64,000 bases of DNA from Blautia sp. OF03-15BH (GCF_003463065.1 NZ_QSCM01000003.1:124001-188000); one strand, 5' to 3'; shown: positions 17,550-27,205, numbered from the stretch's first letter. Notes: generated from the letters alone by a model not told the origin. Translations and numbers: made by a program.

Positions 17550-17658
17550 TCCCTGCCACTCCTTTACTTCATACCTTATTCCGGATATTAACCTCCCGCA
17601 TCAAATCTCTATTCCCCGAAAAATCCAATGCCTATCTGTTATTCTAATATAAAATGCC

Positions 17659-17703
17659 AAAAAAAGAAAGAGAAAATTGTGAATTTTTTACGTTTTTTCA
17701 CAG
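17659..17703 (-). terminator. probable terminator of the WecG-like gene
   Basis: On the minus strand CTGTGAA and TTCACA form a short stem, followed by ATTTTCTCTTTCTTTTTTT. The stem is weak but the U-rich tract is long and lies just after the stop codon. Confidence 0.45.
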
Positions 17704-17707
17704 TTTT

Positions 17708-18373
17708 TCAGTTCTTCTCTTCCTGATATTGCGTCACTTTTTTCTTAAACAGACGTTTGAGGAAAAGGTTTTCCAGAAAGCCGGCCGTTTTTTCCTTTTT
17801 TTCCCCGGCAACAGAAGCCTCACCCAGCCCCAGCCAGAGACGGATATTCAGTCTGTCTCTGTTGCTGAAAATGAACGCCTCCTGCTCCGGAGACGGAAGC
17901 TTGGCAATGACCAGCTCCGCATCCAGACCATTGATATGATTCACCGCATCATCCATATCATCCGATGTTTCCATGGAAAAAGCTCCAGCCAGCGGAAGGG
18001 ACGGATAATTTCGCTTCAGATTTTCCATCGTTTTTTCTTTTTCCGGTTCTGTCTCTGTCAGAACAGCCACGGTATAGTTTGCTTCCGAAAGTTCCTTCAG
18101 CAACTGTATTTGAAAGGAATGGTTTTCGATCTCATCCAGCCTCTCCTTTCTCTCTTCTCCCATGGCTTTCAGGATTGCTTCATCTCCCGCAAGACGCAGC
18201 GCCATCCGGCTCAGGTATCCCCGGTATTCTTCATCCTTCTCTGCAAGCAGGAGCATATCCGCCCGAAAAACCGTACAGATGCTCAACGGTTCTCTGCCCA
18301 AAAGTCCCATTACCCGCCGGACAGCTGAAGCGGCACTCAAATTTTCAATTTCAATCCCCATTACATCTTTCAT
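17708..18373 (-). CDS. WecG/TagA-like protein (GT26-related), divergent
   Basis: About 221 residues. The layout resembles the WecG/TagA/CpsF glycosyltransferase family, which adds N-acetylmannosamine-type sugars to lipid carriers: an opening MGIEIENLSAASAVRRVMG, a central sheet (YTVAVLTETEPEKEK for the usual vfllG segment), and KLPSPEQEAFIFSNRD for the GxPxQE motif. The usual DG..v catalytic region is changed to LAGDEAILKA, and the conserved basic residues after it are not evident. Activity may be altered or lost. The ATG at 18373 follows AGGAG by seven bases. Confidence 0.5.
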   Translation of the reverse strand: MKDVMGIEIENLSAASAVRRVMGLLGREPLSICTVFRADMLLLAEKDEEYRGYLSRMALRLAGDEAILKAMGEERKERLDEIENHSFQIQLLKELSEANYTVAVLTETEPEKEKTMENLKRNYPSLPLAGAFSMETSDDMDDAVNHINGLDAELVIAKLPSPEQEAFIFSNRDRLNIRLWLGLGEASVAGEKKEKTAGFLENLFLKRLFKKKVTQYQEEKN

Positions 18374-18442
18374 TCTGTATCTCCTGCCAAATACTTTTTT
18401 CTCTCCTATGATAGCAGAAAAGGCTCCATCTGTAAAGAAGGG

Positions 18443-18493
18443 CAAAAAAGAAGCGAAGCAGGTCCTGACATCCCTGTTCCGCTTCTTTTTTTA
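18443..18493 (-). terminator. terminator after glutamine synthetase
   Basis: A nearly continuous 15-bp stem (AAGAAGCG...CGCTTCTT with inner CAGG/CCTG) is bordered by A- and T-tracts on both sides. On the minus strand it begins five bases past the glutamine synthetase stop and runs into TTTTTT. Confidence 0.88.
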
Positions 18494-18497
18494 TTCT

Positions 18498-20609
18498 TTA
18501 TACTTCAAACAGAAGGTCGCCATAAGAAGGCATGGGCCATTCTTCTTTATCAACGATCATTTCCAGCTCATCTACCGGAATACGAAGTGCTGTCATGGCT
18601 GTGCAGACTTCCTTGTAGTAATAATGTGCCTGCGCCTCTCCCTCTTCCATGGCTGCGGCCGTTCTGGTCACATCCTTGAGGACCAGAAGTGCTTTTCTCG
18701 CCTCGGAAAGAAGGCTGGTCAGCTGCTTCAGGATCTCCACCGGAATGGACTCATCTGCACCAGCTCCCTTGATCTCATTGGCAGTCTCTGCCAGATTTCT
18801 GGCGTAACGCATCACTGCCGGAATGATATGCTTGCTGGCAATATCGATCATGGCTCGCGCTTCAATATTGATGGCTTTTGCATAGCCCTCGTACTGGATC
18901 TCCGCTCTGGACTTCAGCTCCGCCTCGGTAAAGACGCCGAATTTTTCAAACATCTGTATCGTTTCCTCTGTCACCAAAGCCGGAATGGCATCTACCATTG
19001 ACTGAATGTTCGGAAGACCTCTGCGCTCTGCTTCCTTCACCCATTCTTCGGAATAACCGTTTCCATTAAAGACGATCCTCTGATGGAGCGTTGCATATTC
19101 CTTGATGAGGTCATGAACGGCCAGATCAAAATCTTCTGCTTTTTCCAGCACATCACAGGCATCGGAAAACGCCTCTGCCGCAATGGTATTCAGCACAACA
19201 TTACATTCTGCCACAGAATCTCTGGAACCTACCATACGGAACTCAAATTTGTTTCCGGTAAAGGCAAAGGGTGAAGTCCGGTTCCGGTCTGTTGCGTCTT
19301 TGGAAACCTCAGGAAGAGTCTTTACACCCGTATGAAGATGACCGCCCTTTAAGCTGTGGGCTGCTGCTCCAGTGTTGACCAGCTGACGCAGAACATCTCC
19401 CAGCTGCTCACCGAGGAAAACAGAAATGATTGCCGGCGGAGCCTCATTTGCTCCCAGACGGTGGTCATTTCCCACGTCCGCTGCAGATTCTCTTAAAAGA
19501 TCTGCATGGCGGTCTACCGCTCTTAAGATACAGCAGAGCACCAGAAGAAACTGAATGTTCTCATGCGGTGTCTTGCCGGGATCCAGAAGATTGATTCCGT
19601 CATCTGTGGTGAGCGACCAGTTGTTGTGTTTTCCGGAGCCATTCACGCCTGCAAAGGGTTTCTCATGCAGCAGGCACTGAAGACCATGCTGTTCTGCCAC
19701 TCTTTTCAGTGTTTCCATGATGATCTGGTTATGGTCGGAAGCCACGTTGCATTTTTCATAGATCGGAGCCAGCTCATGCTGCCCGGGTGCTACTTCATTA
19801 TGCTGTGTCTTGGCCGGAACTCCAAGTTTCCAGAGTTCCTTGTTGACATCTTTCATAAAGCCACCGATCCGCTGGCGGATAACGCCAAAGTAATGGTCAT
19901 CCAGCTCCTGTCCTTTCGGCGGCATTGCTCCGAACAGCGTTCTTCCGGTAAAGATCAGGTCTTTTCTCTGCAGATATTTCTCATGATCTACAATGAAATA
20001 CTCCTGTTCCACACCGACAGACGGGAATACTTTCCGTGAAGTGGTGTTTCCAAAAAGGCGGAGCAGACGCAAAGCCTGGCTCTGTACGGCTTCCATGGAA
20101 CGAAGCAGCGGTGTCTTCTGGTCCAGAGCCTCTCCGGTATAAGAACAGAAAGCAGTCGGTACACAAAGGATCGCTCCCGTATCATCTTCACGGACAAACG
20201 CCGGCGAAGTACAGTCCCAGGTTGTATAACCTCTTGCTTCAAAAGTGGAACGAAGTCCTCCAGACGGGAAAGAGGAAGCATCCGGCTCACCCTTGATCAG
20301 CTCTTTTCCGGAAAACTCCATCAGAACATTTCCATCCTCATCCGGTGCTGTAATAAAGGAATCATGCTTTTCCGCAGTGAAACCGGTCAGCGGCTGGAAC
20401 CAGTGCGTATAATGGGTTACCCCTTTTTCCATGGCCCAGTCTCTCATGGCTGAAGCCACAACCTCAGCTGTCATGGGATCCAGTTCTTTTCCCTCATCAA
20501 TGGTCTTATGCAGCTCCTTGTAGATTTTTTTGGGAAGGCGTTCCCGCATGACATGTTCATTAAAAACATTTTCCCCAAAAATTCTGGTGACGTTCACATT
20601 TTCGCTCAT
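18498..20609 (-). CDS. glnN: glutamine synthetase type III
   Basis: Forms glutamine from glutamate, ammonia and ATP. At about 703 residues it has the length of the GSIII class, far longer than GSI (about 470). Recognisable stretches are FNEHVMRERLPK near the N-terminus, THYTHWFQPLTG, VGVEQEYFIVD, KTQHNEVAPGQHELAPIYE, KPFAGVNGSGKHNNWSL and NRTSPFAFTGNKFEFRMVGS, which carries the ammonia/glutamate-site residues. The ATG at 20609 (MSENVNVTRIFG) is chosen because GGAGG lies seven bases upstream. It is monocistronic between two terminators. Confidence 0.95.
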   Translation of the reverse strand: MSENVNVTRIFGENVFNEHVMRERLPKKIYKELHKTIDEGKELDPMTAEVVASAMRDWAMEKGVTHYTHWFQPLTGFTAEKHDSFITAPDEDGNVLMEFSGKELIKGEPDASSFPSGGLRSTFEARGYTTWDCTSPAFVREDDTGAILCVPTAFCSYTGEALDQKTPLLRSMEAVQSQALRLLRLFGNTTSRKVFPSVGVEQEYFIVDHEKYLQRKDLIFTGRTLFGAMPPKGQELDDHYFGVIRQRIGGFMKDVNKELWKLGVPAKTQHNEVAPGQHELAPIYEKCNVASDHNQIIMETLKRVAEQHGLQCLLHEKPFAGVNGSGKHNNWSLTTDDGINLLDPGKTPHENIQFLLVLCCILRAVDRHADLLRESAADVGNDHRLGANEAPPAIISVFLGEQLGDVLRQLVNTGAAAHSLKGGHLHTGVKTLPEVSKDATDRNRTSPFAFTGNKFEFRMVGSRDSVAECNVVLNTIAAEAFSDACDVLEKAEDFDLAVHDLIKEYATLHQRIVFNGNGYSEEWVKEAERRGLPNIQSMVDAIPALVTEETIQMFEKFGVFTEAELKSRAEIQYEGYAKAINIEARAMIDIASKHIIPAVMRYARNLAETANEIKGAGADESIPVEILKQLTSLLSEARKALLVLKDVTRTAAAMEEGEAQAHYYYKEVCTAMTALRIPVDELEMIVDKEEWPMPSYGDLLFEV

Positions 20610-20655
20610 CACATTCCTCCACATACTCTTTAGTCGATCACACAGCGTATCTCAA

Positions 20656-20692
20656 TAAAATGGCATCCCTTCCTGGGAAGAGATGCCACAGT
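20656..20692 (-). terminator. terminator after fructose-bisphosphate aldolase
   Basis: TGGCATCTCTTCC and GGAAGGGATGCCA form a 13-bp stem with one mismatch, followed on the minus strand by TTTTATT. Confidence 0.88.
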
Positions 20693-20713
20693 TTCTGACA
20701 AAACAGATGATAT

Positions 20714-21577
20714 TCAGGCTTTATCGACGGAACCAAAGATTTCCATTTTCTCTTTAACGGTCTTCTTGATTGCCTCAGCACCCGGTGCCAGAAGTTTACG
20801 AGGATCATAACCTTTGCCCTGCAGATCCTTGCCTGCCTCAATGTACTCACGGGTTGCTTCTGCAAATGCAAGCTGGCACTCGGTGTTTACATTGATCTTG
20901 GAAACGCCAAGGGAGATTGCTTTCTTGATCATATCGGTCGGGATACCGGTACCGCCATGAAGAACCAGAGGCATATCGCCGGTCAGCTTCTGAACTGCAT
21001 CAAGAGTCTCGAAGCTTAAGCCCTTCCAGTTTGCCGGATATTTTCCGTGGATGTTACCGATACCTGCTGCCAGGAAATCGATGCCAAGGTCAGCGATCAT
21101 CTTGCACTCGTTCGGGTCTGCGCACTCGCCCATACCGATAACGCCGTCTTCCTCGCCGCCGATGGAACCAACCTCTGCCTCCAGAGACATACCGTGCTCT
21201 GCGCAGATCTTAACCAGCTCTTTGGTCTTTGCAACGTTCTCTTCGATCGGATAATGAGAACCGTCGAACATGATGGAGGAGAAACCTGCCTCTACACATT
21301 TCAGGCATCCCTCGAAGCTGCCGTGGTCAAGGTGAAGAGCTACCGGAACAGTGATGTTCATCTCTTCCATCATACCTTTTACCATGCCAACAACGGTTTT
21401 GTAACCGGTCATGTATTTGCCTGCGCCCTCGGAAACACCAAGGATAACGGGAGAATTGCACTCCTGGGCGGTTGCCAGAATTGCTTTTGTCCACTCCAGG
21501 TTATTGATATTGAACTGACCTACTGCATAGTGACCAGCTTTTGCTTTCTGAAGCATTTCTTTTGCAGATACTAACAT
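20714..21577 (-). CDS. fba: fructose-1,6-bisphosphate aldolase, class II
   Basis: Zinc-dependent aldolase of glycolysis and gluconeogenesis. The 287 residues carry the class II zinc ligands in ALHLDHGSFEGC, GNIHGKYPANWKGL and LVLHGGTGIP, and the substrate-phosphate site in KINVNTECQLAFAEATREY. The start at 21577 (MLVSAKEMLQKAKAGHYAVG) matches family length and follows GGAGG by eight bases; the frame is open 35 codons upstream. A TATAAT at 21685-21690 may be its -10 box. The very uniform codon choice fits a highly expressed gene. Confidence 0.95.
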   Translation of the reverse strand: MLVSAKEMLQKAKAGHYAVGQFNINNLEWTKAILATAQECNSPVILGVSEGAGKYMTGYKTVVGMVKGMMEEMNITVPVALHLDHGSFEGCLKCVEAGFSSIMFDGSHYPIEENVAKTKELVKICAEHGMSLEAEVGSIGGEEDGVIGMGECADPNECKMIADLGIDFLAAGIGNIHGKYPANWKGLSFETLDAVQKLTGDMPLVLHGGTGIPTDMIKKAISLGVSKINVNTECQLAFAEATREYIEAGKDLQGKGYDPRKLLAPGAEAIKKTVKEKMEIFGSVDKA

Positions 21578-21716
21578 AATGCGAACCTCCATAAATGATA
21601 TTTTTATTGTAAGCTTCCGGTTTTTTCTGTCTTCCAGACATCTGTCTGAAACCTTTTTTCCGGAGCGCCCAATTTGTCGCAACCATTATAACTCAAAAAT
21701 CTCAAAAAGGGAACCA

Positions 21717-22613
21717 TTATTTATGTTCTTTTTTTACCATGATGGGAATTGCCTGTTTCCGGTTGATGATTTTTACCTTCTTATGCACTCCTCCATCCTC
21801 TCCATCCAGTGTCCAGGGAACCTCTTCATCCCCTTCCAGTTCCAGTTCATCCGTCTTAAAGTTTTCTATAAAACGGGAATTCATCTGTCCGGTCATCAGA
21901 CTGGTAATGATCTCCTGAAACTCGATGACATTGGCCGGCTGGTAAATGAGAATCACTTCAAAAAGACCGTCATCCAGGCAGACATCATTGCCGGTGATCT
22001 TTTTAAAGCCGCCGACAGACTCGGAATTGGTAATCATGCCATAGGCAAAATTTCCTTCGATCTCCCGTTCCTTCGTGCGTACTTTCATATGGAAGCTTTT
22101 GATATTAAAAAGCCGTTTGGCCCCTTCCAGCAGATATGCCATGTGACCCAGTACATTTTTCGCTTCCTGACTGGTCTGATAAGCCACATCCGTGAAAAGA
22201 CCGAATGCTGCAATATAGATAAAATACCGGTCATTAAAAGCCCCCACATCAAAATGTCTGGGAGTTCCTGTCGCAGCGATCTGCGCTGCATCTCCCATCC
22301 TCGACGGCAGCTTCAGACTGCTGGCAAAATCATTCGTACTGCCCGCCGGGATATATCCAATCGGAGTGTCATGACCGCCCTGCATCAGTCCGGAAACCAC
22401 CTCATCCAGGGTTCCGTCCCCGCCGCTTAAGACCACCAGATCATACCTGCCTCCTTCTTCCATAGCTATATTACAGGCGTCCAGCCGTGCCTGTGTGATA
22501 TGTACCGTCAGATCCATGTCTTTTTTGCTGAAAATATCCAGAATATCCAGAATGTGATACTTTATGGTGCCTTTTCCTGACCTTGGATTTACAATAAATA
22601 AGACTCTCTTCAT
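21717..22613 (-). CDS. diacylglycerol/lipid kinase family protein (YegS/BmrU type)
   Basis: A 298-residue member of the DAGK catalytic superfamily. It begins RVLFIVNPRSGKGT, has the nucleotide-binding VVLSGGDGTLDEVVSGL (near 58-74) and GYIPAGSTNDFASSLKL, and continues into a beta-sandwich domain. Members phosphorylate diacylglycerol, undecaprenol or related lipids at the membrane. Which lipid is used cannot be told. It stands alone between aldolase and an SH3 protein gene. Confidence 0.88.
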   Translation of the reverse strand: MKRVLFIVNPRSGKGTIKYHILDILDIFSKKDMDLTVHITQARLDACNIAMEEGGRYDLVVLSGGDGTLDEVVSGLMQGGHDTPIGYIPAGSTNDFASSLKLPSRMGDAAQIAATGTPRHFDVGAFNDRYFIYIAAFGLFTDVAYQTSQEAKNVLGHMAYLLEGAKRLFNIKSFHMKVRTKEREIEGNFAYGMITNSESVGGFKKITGNDVCLDDGLFEVILIYQPANVIEFQEIITSLMTGQMNSRFIENFKTDELELEGDEEVPWTLDGEDGGVHKKVKIINRKQAIPIMVKKEHK

Positions 22614-22779
22614 TTCTTCGCCCTCTTTTTTATTGTAGAAGCCTTTTTTTCCGCACAGAGGCTTCTCTGTCAGATTATTTTACATGGATTTTACAACTCT
22701 TGCAAGCAGTTCATGCTTTTTTAAGTTTTCGCTTCTGCAGCAGTCGGAAAGAGAATGCTCTTTTTCCCTCACAAAAGCA

Positions 22780-22818
22780 CAAAAAAACAGACTACGTAAA
22801 TTTCTTTACAATAGTCTG
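22780..22818 (-). terminator. terminator after the SH3 protein gene
   Basis: CAGACTA and TAGTCTG form a stem strengthened by an inner GTAAA/TTTAC pair, followed on the minus strand by seven T residues. The 215-bp gap to the lipid kinase gene holds this and a second hairpin (AGAAGCCT/AGGCTTCT near 22632-22665) without a U-tract. Confidence 0.85.
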
Positions 22819-22828
22819 CTTTCTGGCC

Positions 22829-23653
22829 TTAGAAAAACTGTGCGCCCATATATCCGGTCATTCCGTCTACGGATACTTTATACCAGCCTCCGACATCCTC
22901 CAGGAACTGTACCGTCGTACCAGCCATGTAGGTGCCGAGGATCTGCGATTCTTTGCTGGTCTCGGCTCTTAAATAGCAGGCACCCTTCAGCGTCTTGTAA
23001 ATTGGTGCCGGTGCTTCTGTCTGCGGCTCCGTCTCCACCTCATTCTCCATTCCGGCTTCGTACGGAACCTCTTGCAGATAATCGCTGCTCATGTAGCCTT
23101 CGCGGCCTCCTACAAGCACCTTGTACCAGCTGCCCTCTTTTCCAAGAAACTTCACGATGCGGCCTGCCGCATAAGAATTGATGACCGTACCGTCCGGTTC
23201 CGTTCTGAGATTCAGGGTCACCGTTGTTTTCAGATATCCCGGATCTCTGACCGCTTCGGTTGCCGCGGTTTCTGTGACTGCTGTTTCTGTGGCTTGCGTC
23301 TCACTGGCATGTGTCTCCGAAGTTTCTGTTTCAGTCTCCTCTGCTATTTTCGCTTCCGTTTCTTTTTCTGTTTCTTTCGCCTCTGCTGCTTTCGTCTCTG
23401 CCTCTGTTTCTTTCTCGGAAGAAACGACTTTCTTTTCACTCTCAGAAGTTCTTTCCGTTACTGCCTCTGTTTCTCCTGCAGTGGAAGTGCTCTCTGACTC
23501 CACTCGTATATTGTCTGTCGGTTTCTTCTGTGAACCGGCCACTCTCTGATAAATACGGATACCGACCACTGCTATGATCACAACTGCCAGGATTGCAAAA
23601 CCCAGCAGGAAATATCGAAGATTATCTGAAAGCCATTCTCTAAAATCGTCCAT
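22829..23653 (-). CDS. membrane-anchored protein with two bacterial SH3 domains
   Basis: About 274 residues. A cytoplasmic start (MDDFREWLSDNLRYFLLG) leads into one membrane helix (about 13-35), then a Glu/Thr/Ala-rich linker (50-145) with ETE-type repeats. Two SH3_3 domains follow: VTLNLRTEPDGTVINSYAAG...GYMSSDYL and GACYLRAETSKESQILGTY...GYMGAQFF. Such domains bind peptidoglycan or its cross-bridges. The topology places them outside the membrane on a flexible stalk. The ATG at 23653 follows a GGA-type ribosome site; an upstream in-frame extension crosses the promoter and is unlikely to be translated. Confidence 0.82.
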   Translation of the reverse strand: MDDFREWLSDNLRYFLLGFAILAVVIIAVVGIRIYQRVAGSQKKPTDNIRVESESTSTAGETEAVTERTSESEKKVVSSEKETEAETKAAEAKETEKETEAKIAEETETETSETHASETQATETAVTETAATEAVRDPGYLKTTVTLNLRTEPDGTVINSYAAGRIVKFLGKEGSWYKVLVGGREGYMSSDYLQEVPYEAGMENEVETEPQTEAPAPIYKTLKGACYLRAETSKESQILGTYMAGTTVQFLEDVGGWYKVSVDGMTGYMGAQFF

Positions 23654-23692
23654 TCTGTTTCGTCCTTTCTTTCTCGTTGTTATACTTAGTTT

Positions 23693-23721
23693 ATTATAAC
23701 GCATGTCCTGTTGAATAGCAA
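23693..23721 (-). promoter_or_regulatory. promoter of the SH3 protein gene
   Basis: TTGCTA, 17 bases and TATAAT on the minus strand, 40 bases ahead of the chosen ATG. Confidence 0.78.
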
Positions 23722-23779
23722 GCAAGGAAAGCACAGACTTTGCAGCGTCTTGTCAGATGACCCTCCGTCATTTCAATTG

Positions 23780-23823
23780 TAAAAAGAACTCCTCCGGAAG
23801 CCGCCGCCTGGGAGGAGTTCTTT
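23780..23823 (-). terminator. terminator after the LxxG-repeat gene
   Basis: AAAGAACTCCTCC and GGAGGAGTTCTTT make a perfect 13-bp stem, followed on the minus strand by TTTTTACAATT. It lies 13 bases past the stop. Confidence 0.92.
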
Positions 23824-23836
23824 CTATAATAATTAT

Positions 23837-26800
23837 TTATTCTTCTTTTGCTTCGATGGCTCCGGTCTCCATGATGAATTTTACCTTGCCCTCGCAGCCT
23901 TCGCTGCTTCCTGCAAACGTCTTGTATGCTTTGTCTGCATTCAGCACCGCATCCAGGCGGTCGATCAGGACCTCAATGTTGTCTTCATAAGCCTCATTCA
24001 GCTTCTGGATACCTTCCTCATCAAATTCCTTCATGCCATCCCGGAGTTCTTCTGCACCGTCATTCAGATCTTTTGCACCATCCTTCAGATCATCCACGCC
24101 ATCGGAAAGATCACCTACACCATCCTTCAGATCACCGGCTCCGTTAAGCAGCTGACTGGTTCCGTCTTTTAAGGTATCGGTTCCGCTCTTTAAGGTATCT
24201 GCTCCGTCTTTCAGTGTATCCGTTCCGTCTTTTAACGTGCCTGCTCCGTCTTTCAGGCTGTCGGCTCCGCTCTTCAGTGTATCGGTTCCGCTCTTCAGAC
24301 TGTTGACGCCGCTCTTTAAGGTATCGGTTCCGCTCTTCAGCGTATCCGTTCCACTCTTTAACGTGTCAGCACCACTCTTTAAGTTTTCCGTTCCGGTTTT
24401 CAGTGAAGAAGCTCCTTTTGCAAGCGTTTTTCCACCCTTTGCAAGCGTATTGATACCGCTCTTTAACGTTTTGCCTCCGGCAGCCAGCTGACTCAAACCA
24501 CCGGAAAGCGCATCGGCACCTTCCTTCAGCTGAGTGGCTCCGGTCTTCAGGCTGCTCGTTCCACCGTATAACGTTTTTGCTCCTTCTCGCAGATCCTTGC
24601 TGCTGCCTTTCAGCGTAGAAGCTCCGGTGTTGAGTGTTGTTCCGTTTGTGGAAAGGCTGCTTCCGGCCGTTTTCAGAGCACTGTTGTTAGCTGTCAGTGC
24701 GGCTGCTCCCTCAGTCAGGCTCTTCATTCCGGCTGCGAGCGTATCGGAGCTGCTGTTCAGCGGAGCGGCTGCCTTCTCCAGTGCGGTCAGACCTGTATTC
24801 AGTGCTTTCGCACCGCCTACATAGGTTGTCACACCGTCTGCCACTGCAGCTGCCCCTGTCTGAAGATCACTTTCTGCATTGGTAGCGGCTTCCAGTTCGG
24901 TCAATGCTTCGGAAAGCTCTGTCAGTTTATCTGTCAGATCTTTTGCGTTCTCGATCTTCTTGATGCTGTCAGCAGAAGCTTTCAGCGTTTCAGACAGTTT
25001 GGTCTGCTCGGCGATCACACCGTTCATTGCCTCAATATCCGTATTTAATGTTGCCTTATGACTCTCATAAGCACTGACTGCCTTGCTCAGTGCTCCTCCT
25101 GTCACTGTATCTACTGCCTTTCCTGCCACACCGGTAGCACTCGCTTCATAGGCAGCGGCAGCAGACAGGGCATTCTGAAGATCCGCAACCAGAGTAGACT
25201 CTGTCGCAATGCTGGTTTCCAGCAGTGTTTCTGTAGAAGAGATCAGCGTCTGAAGCAATGCGATCTCTGTACTGCTGGGCAGTTCTCCTCCGTTTTCTTT
25301 CATGTCCTTCAAGATATCATTGATGCTGGTGTTCAGACTGGTGATCCCGTCTGATACCGCCTTGCTTCCTGTTGTCAGCTTTGTGGTCGTCTCTTCATCT
25401 GCCAGGGCATCACTTCCTGTTTTTGCGCTGCTGATCGCACCGTACAGGGATTTCAGGGAAGCAGGCAGTGTTCCTGCCTGGCTTGCAAAATTCTGTACTC
25501 CTGTGTTCAGTGTTTCTTCGCCGCTCAGATAAGAATCAACTGCTCCTGTATACTGACCTGCTCCTGTCACATAAGCACTGACTCCGTCTGCCAGAGTGTC
25601 GGCACCTTTGGTATAGGTATCCACACCGCTCTTCAGATTCTTTGCTCCGGTATCTGCAGATGTGATCCCTTTTACCAGTGTATCCATTCCATTGATCAGG
25701 GCACCTTTTCCATCGTTCAGTTTGTTGATGCCGTCTACCAGTGTTTTGGATTTGGTTTTCAGGGTATTCAAGCCATTGCTGAGCTCTGTAGCTCCGTCAG
25801 AAAGATCAGATGCTCCGGTCTTCAACGTACCGGCTCCTGTTGCCAGGCTCTGTGCACCGGTCTGGAGACTTCCGGCTCCGCTCTGAAGATTTCCGGCTCC
25901 CGTCTGAAGCTGAGAAGCTCCGCTCTGAAGGTCACCGGCTCCGCTTGCCAGTGTTTTCGTTCCATCTGCCAGCTGTTTGGCTCCATCCTGGAGATCACCG
26001 GCTCCATCTGCCAGCTGTCCGGCTCCTTTCTGAAGATCACCGGCTCCGTCATCTACCTTTTTCACTCCATCATAAAGATCAGAAGCACCGTCAGAAAGAT
26101 CACTCACGCCATCTGCAAGCTCATCCACACCATCTTTCAGATCACTGGTTCCGTCTGCCAGATCGCTGCTTCCATCTACTAATTTCAGAGAATTCTCAGT
26201 CAGTTCATCCAGTGAATCCTTCAAATCTTTCAGATCATCCAGATCTTCAATTCCCAGATCCTCAAGAACACCTGTCGTTGCTACCGTTGCCGTCATATCC
26301 AGTTTGAAGTTTGTGGTGTCTGCTTCTACTTCTACGTATTCCGGGATATCAATATCTTTCAGATCCTCGGTATCTGAAAGGCCAATGCTATCGGAAAGTC
26401 CCGGCAGAGCCACACCTACAACGATATTTCTGCTTCCGTCAGAGATCACCTTACCATTAGTCACCTTGACATTACTGAAATTTTCCTGAGAAAGGATCAT
26501 TCCGGAGATCATGGCAAACGGAGTGTAGATCTCACGGTCTTCCCCATTGATCTTTACTGTCTCTTTCTGGTTATTCGTATAATCGATACGGATCTTTACT
26601 TTTCCGCTTTTACCGGCCAGATCTTCCGGAGAAATCTCCTGACCATCCAGATAATAGGTCAGTTTTACGGTAACCGGAAGTTCTTTATCGGTCGTACCCT
26701 GATAATAAATATCGGAACCATCTGCCTGCCAGGTCAGTTTCTCGCCATCCTGGGTAAAGGTCTCATCCCCTTTGACATTTTTAATATCAGACAGAGAAGA

Positions 26801-27019
26801 ACTGTCACTCAGCTCTGCGGACTGGCTGTTATTTTTCAGCCAGTCACTGACTGTGATCTTCTCTACATTACCAGATGCATCCATATTTACATAAACGGTT
26901 TCCTCTTTTTCCGGAGCTGCACTGTCTGCCGTCAGCACCGGCATCCCTACCATACATGCACTTAACATAACAGCTGTCGTAGAAGCGACCGCTTTTTTCC
27001 ATTTCCGATTACGGTTCAT
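23837..27019 (-). CDS. exported giant protein with xxxLxxG heptad repeats (YhgE/Pip-associated type)
   Basis: A 1060-residue exported protein. The N-terminal signal has LSAC at residues 19-22, so it may be a lipoprotein anchored at Cys22, or be cut later near ADSA. Residues 40-270 are non-repetitive and contain a VKLTYYLDGQEI... beta-like domain. Two long tracts follow the xxxLxxG heptad pattern (GADTLKSGTDTLKDGA, DLQDGAKQLADGTKTLASG) at roughly 285-505 and 730-990, separated by a more coiled-coil-like region. The C-terminus has no membrane helix. Such repeats occur in YhgE/Pip-like phage-infection and transport-associated proteins. Its promoter carries paired operators shared with the divergent tetR, pointing to a regulated module with the ABC pair beyond. 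Confidence 0.75.
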   Translation of the reverse strand: MNRNRKWKKAVASTTAVMLSACMVGMPVLTADSAAPEKEETVYVNMDASGNVEKITVSDWLKNNSQSAELSDSSSLSDIKNVKGDETFTQDGEKLTWQADGSDIYYQGTTDKELPVTVKLTYYLDGQEISPEDLAGKSGKVKIRIDYTNNQKETVKINGEDREIYTPFAMISGMILSQENFSNVKVTNGKVISDGSRNIVVGVALPGLSDSIGLSDTEDLKDIDIPEYVEVEADTTNFKLDMTATVATTGVLEDLGIEDLDDLKDLKDSLDELTENSLKLVDGSSDLADGTSDLKDGVDELADGVSDLSDGASDLYDGVKKVDDGAGDLQKGAGQLADGAGDLQDGAKQLADGTKTLASGAGDLQSGASQLQTGAGNLQSGAGSLQTGAQSLATGAGTLKTGASDLSDGATELSNGLNTLKTKSKTLVDGINKLNDGKGALINGMDTLVKGITSADTGAKNLKSGVDTYTKGADTLADGVSAYVTGAGQYTGAVDSYLSGEETLNTGVQNFASQAGTLPASLKSLYGAISSAKTGSDALADEETTTKLTTGSKAVSDGITSLNTSINDILKDMKENGGELPSSTEIALLQTLISSTETLLETSIATESTLVADLQNALSAAAAYEASATGVAGKAVDTVTGGALSKAVSAYESHKATLNTDIEAMNGVIAEQTKLSETLKASADSIKKIENAKDLTDKLTELSEALTELEAATNAESDLQTGAAAVADGVTTYVGGAKALNTGLTALEKAAAPLNSSSDTLAAGMKSLTEGAAALTANNSALKTAGSSLSTNGTTLNTGASTLKGSSKDLREGAKTLYGGTSSLKTGATQLKEGADALSGGLSQLAAGGKTLKSGINTLAKGGKTLAKGASSLKTGTENLKSGADTLKSGTDTLKSGTDTLKSGVNSLKSGTDTLKSGADSLKDGAGTLKDGTDTLKDGADTLKSGTDTLKDGTSQLLNGAGDLKDGVGDLSDGVDDLKDGAKDLNDGAEELRDGMKEFDEEGIQKLNEAYEDNIEVLIDRLDAVLNADKAYKTFAGSSEGCEGKVKFIMETGAIEAKEE

Positions 27020-27078
27020 AAGACATCCTCCTGATCTGATTTTTTCTATAATAAATGTTTTCCTGTTGTATTTATTTA

Positions 27079-27128
27079 TGACTATCGGTCACTTTTAATC
27101 TTATACACTAAAACTGACTGATAGTCAA
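27079..27128 (-). promoter_or_regulatory. promoter of the LxxG gene overlapped by two TetR-type operators
   Basis: On the minus strand TTGACT, 17 bases and TATAAG form a promoter at 27100-27128. TGACTGATAGTCA (27115-27127) covers its -35 box, and an inverted copy with one change, TGACTATCGGTCA (27079-27091), lies just past the start point. The centres are 36 bp apart. The site lies between the LxxG gene and the divergent tetR gene, so repression by that TetR is the simplest reading. Confidence 0.78.
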
Positions 27129-27205
27129 TATTTTTTAGAAAATCTTAATACTTTTTCCTCAACAATATGTTATAATGGGCAAAAAAGGAGCGGAGGAATT
27201 ATCTA

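Noticed and set aside
24040..26180. Regular short DNA repeats that could suggest a CRISPR array or minisatellite
   Set aside because: The units are multiples of three, stay in one reading frame and encode LxxG heptads; there are no unique spacers.
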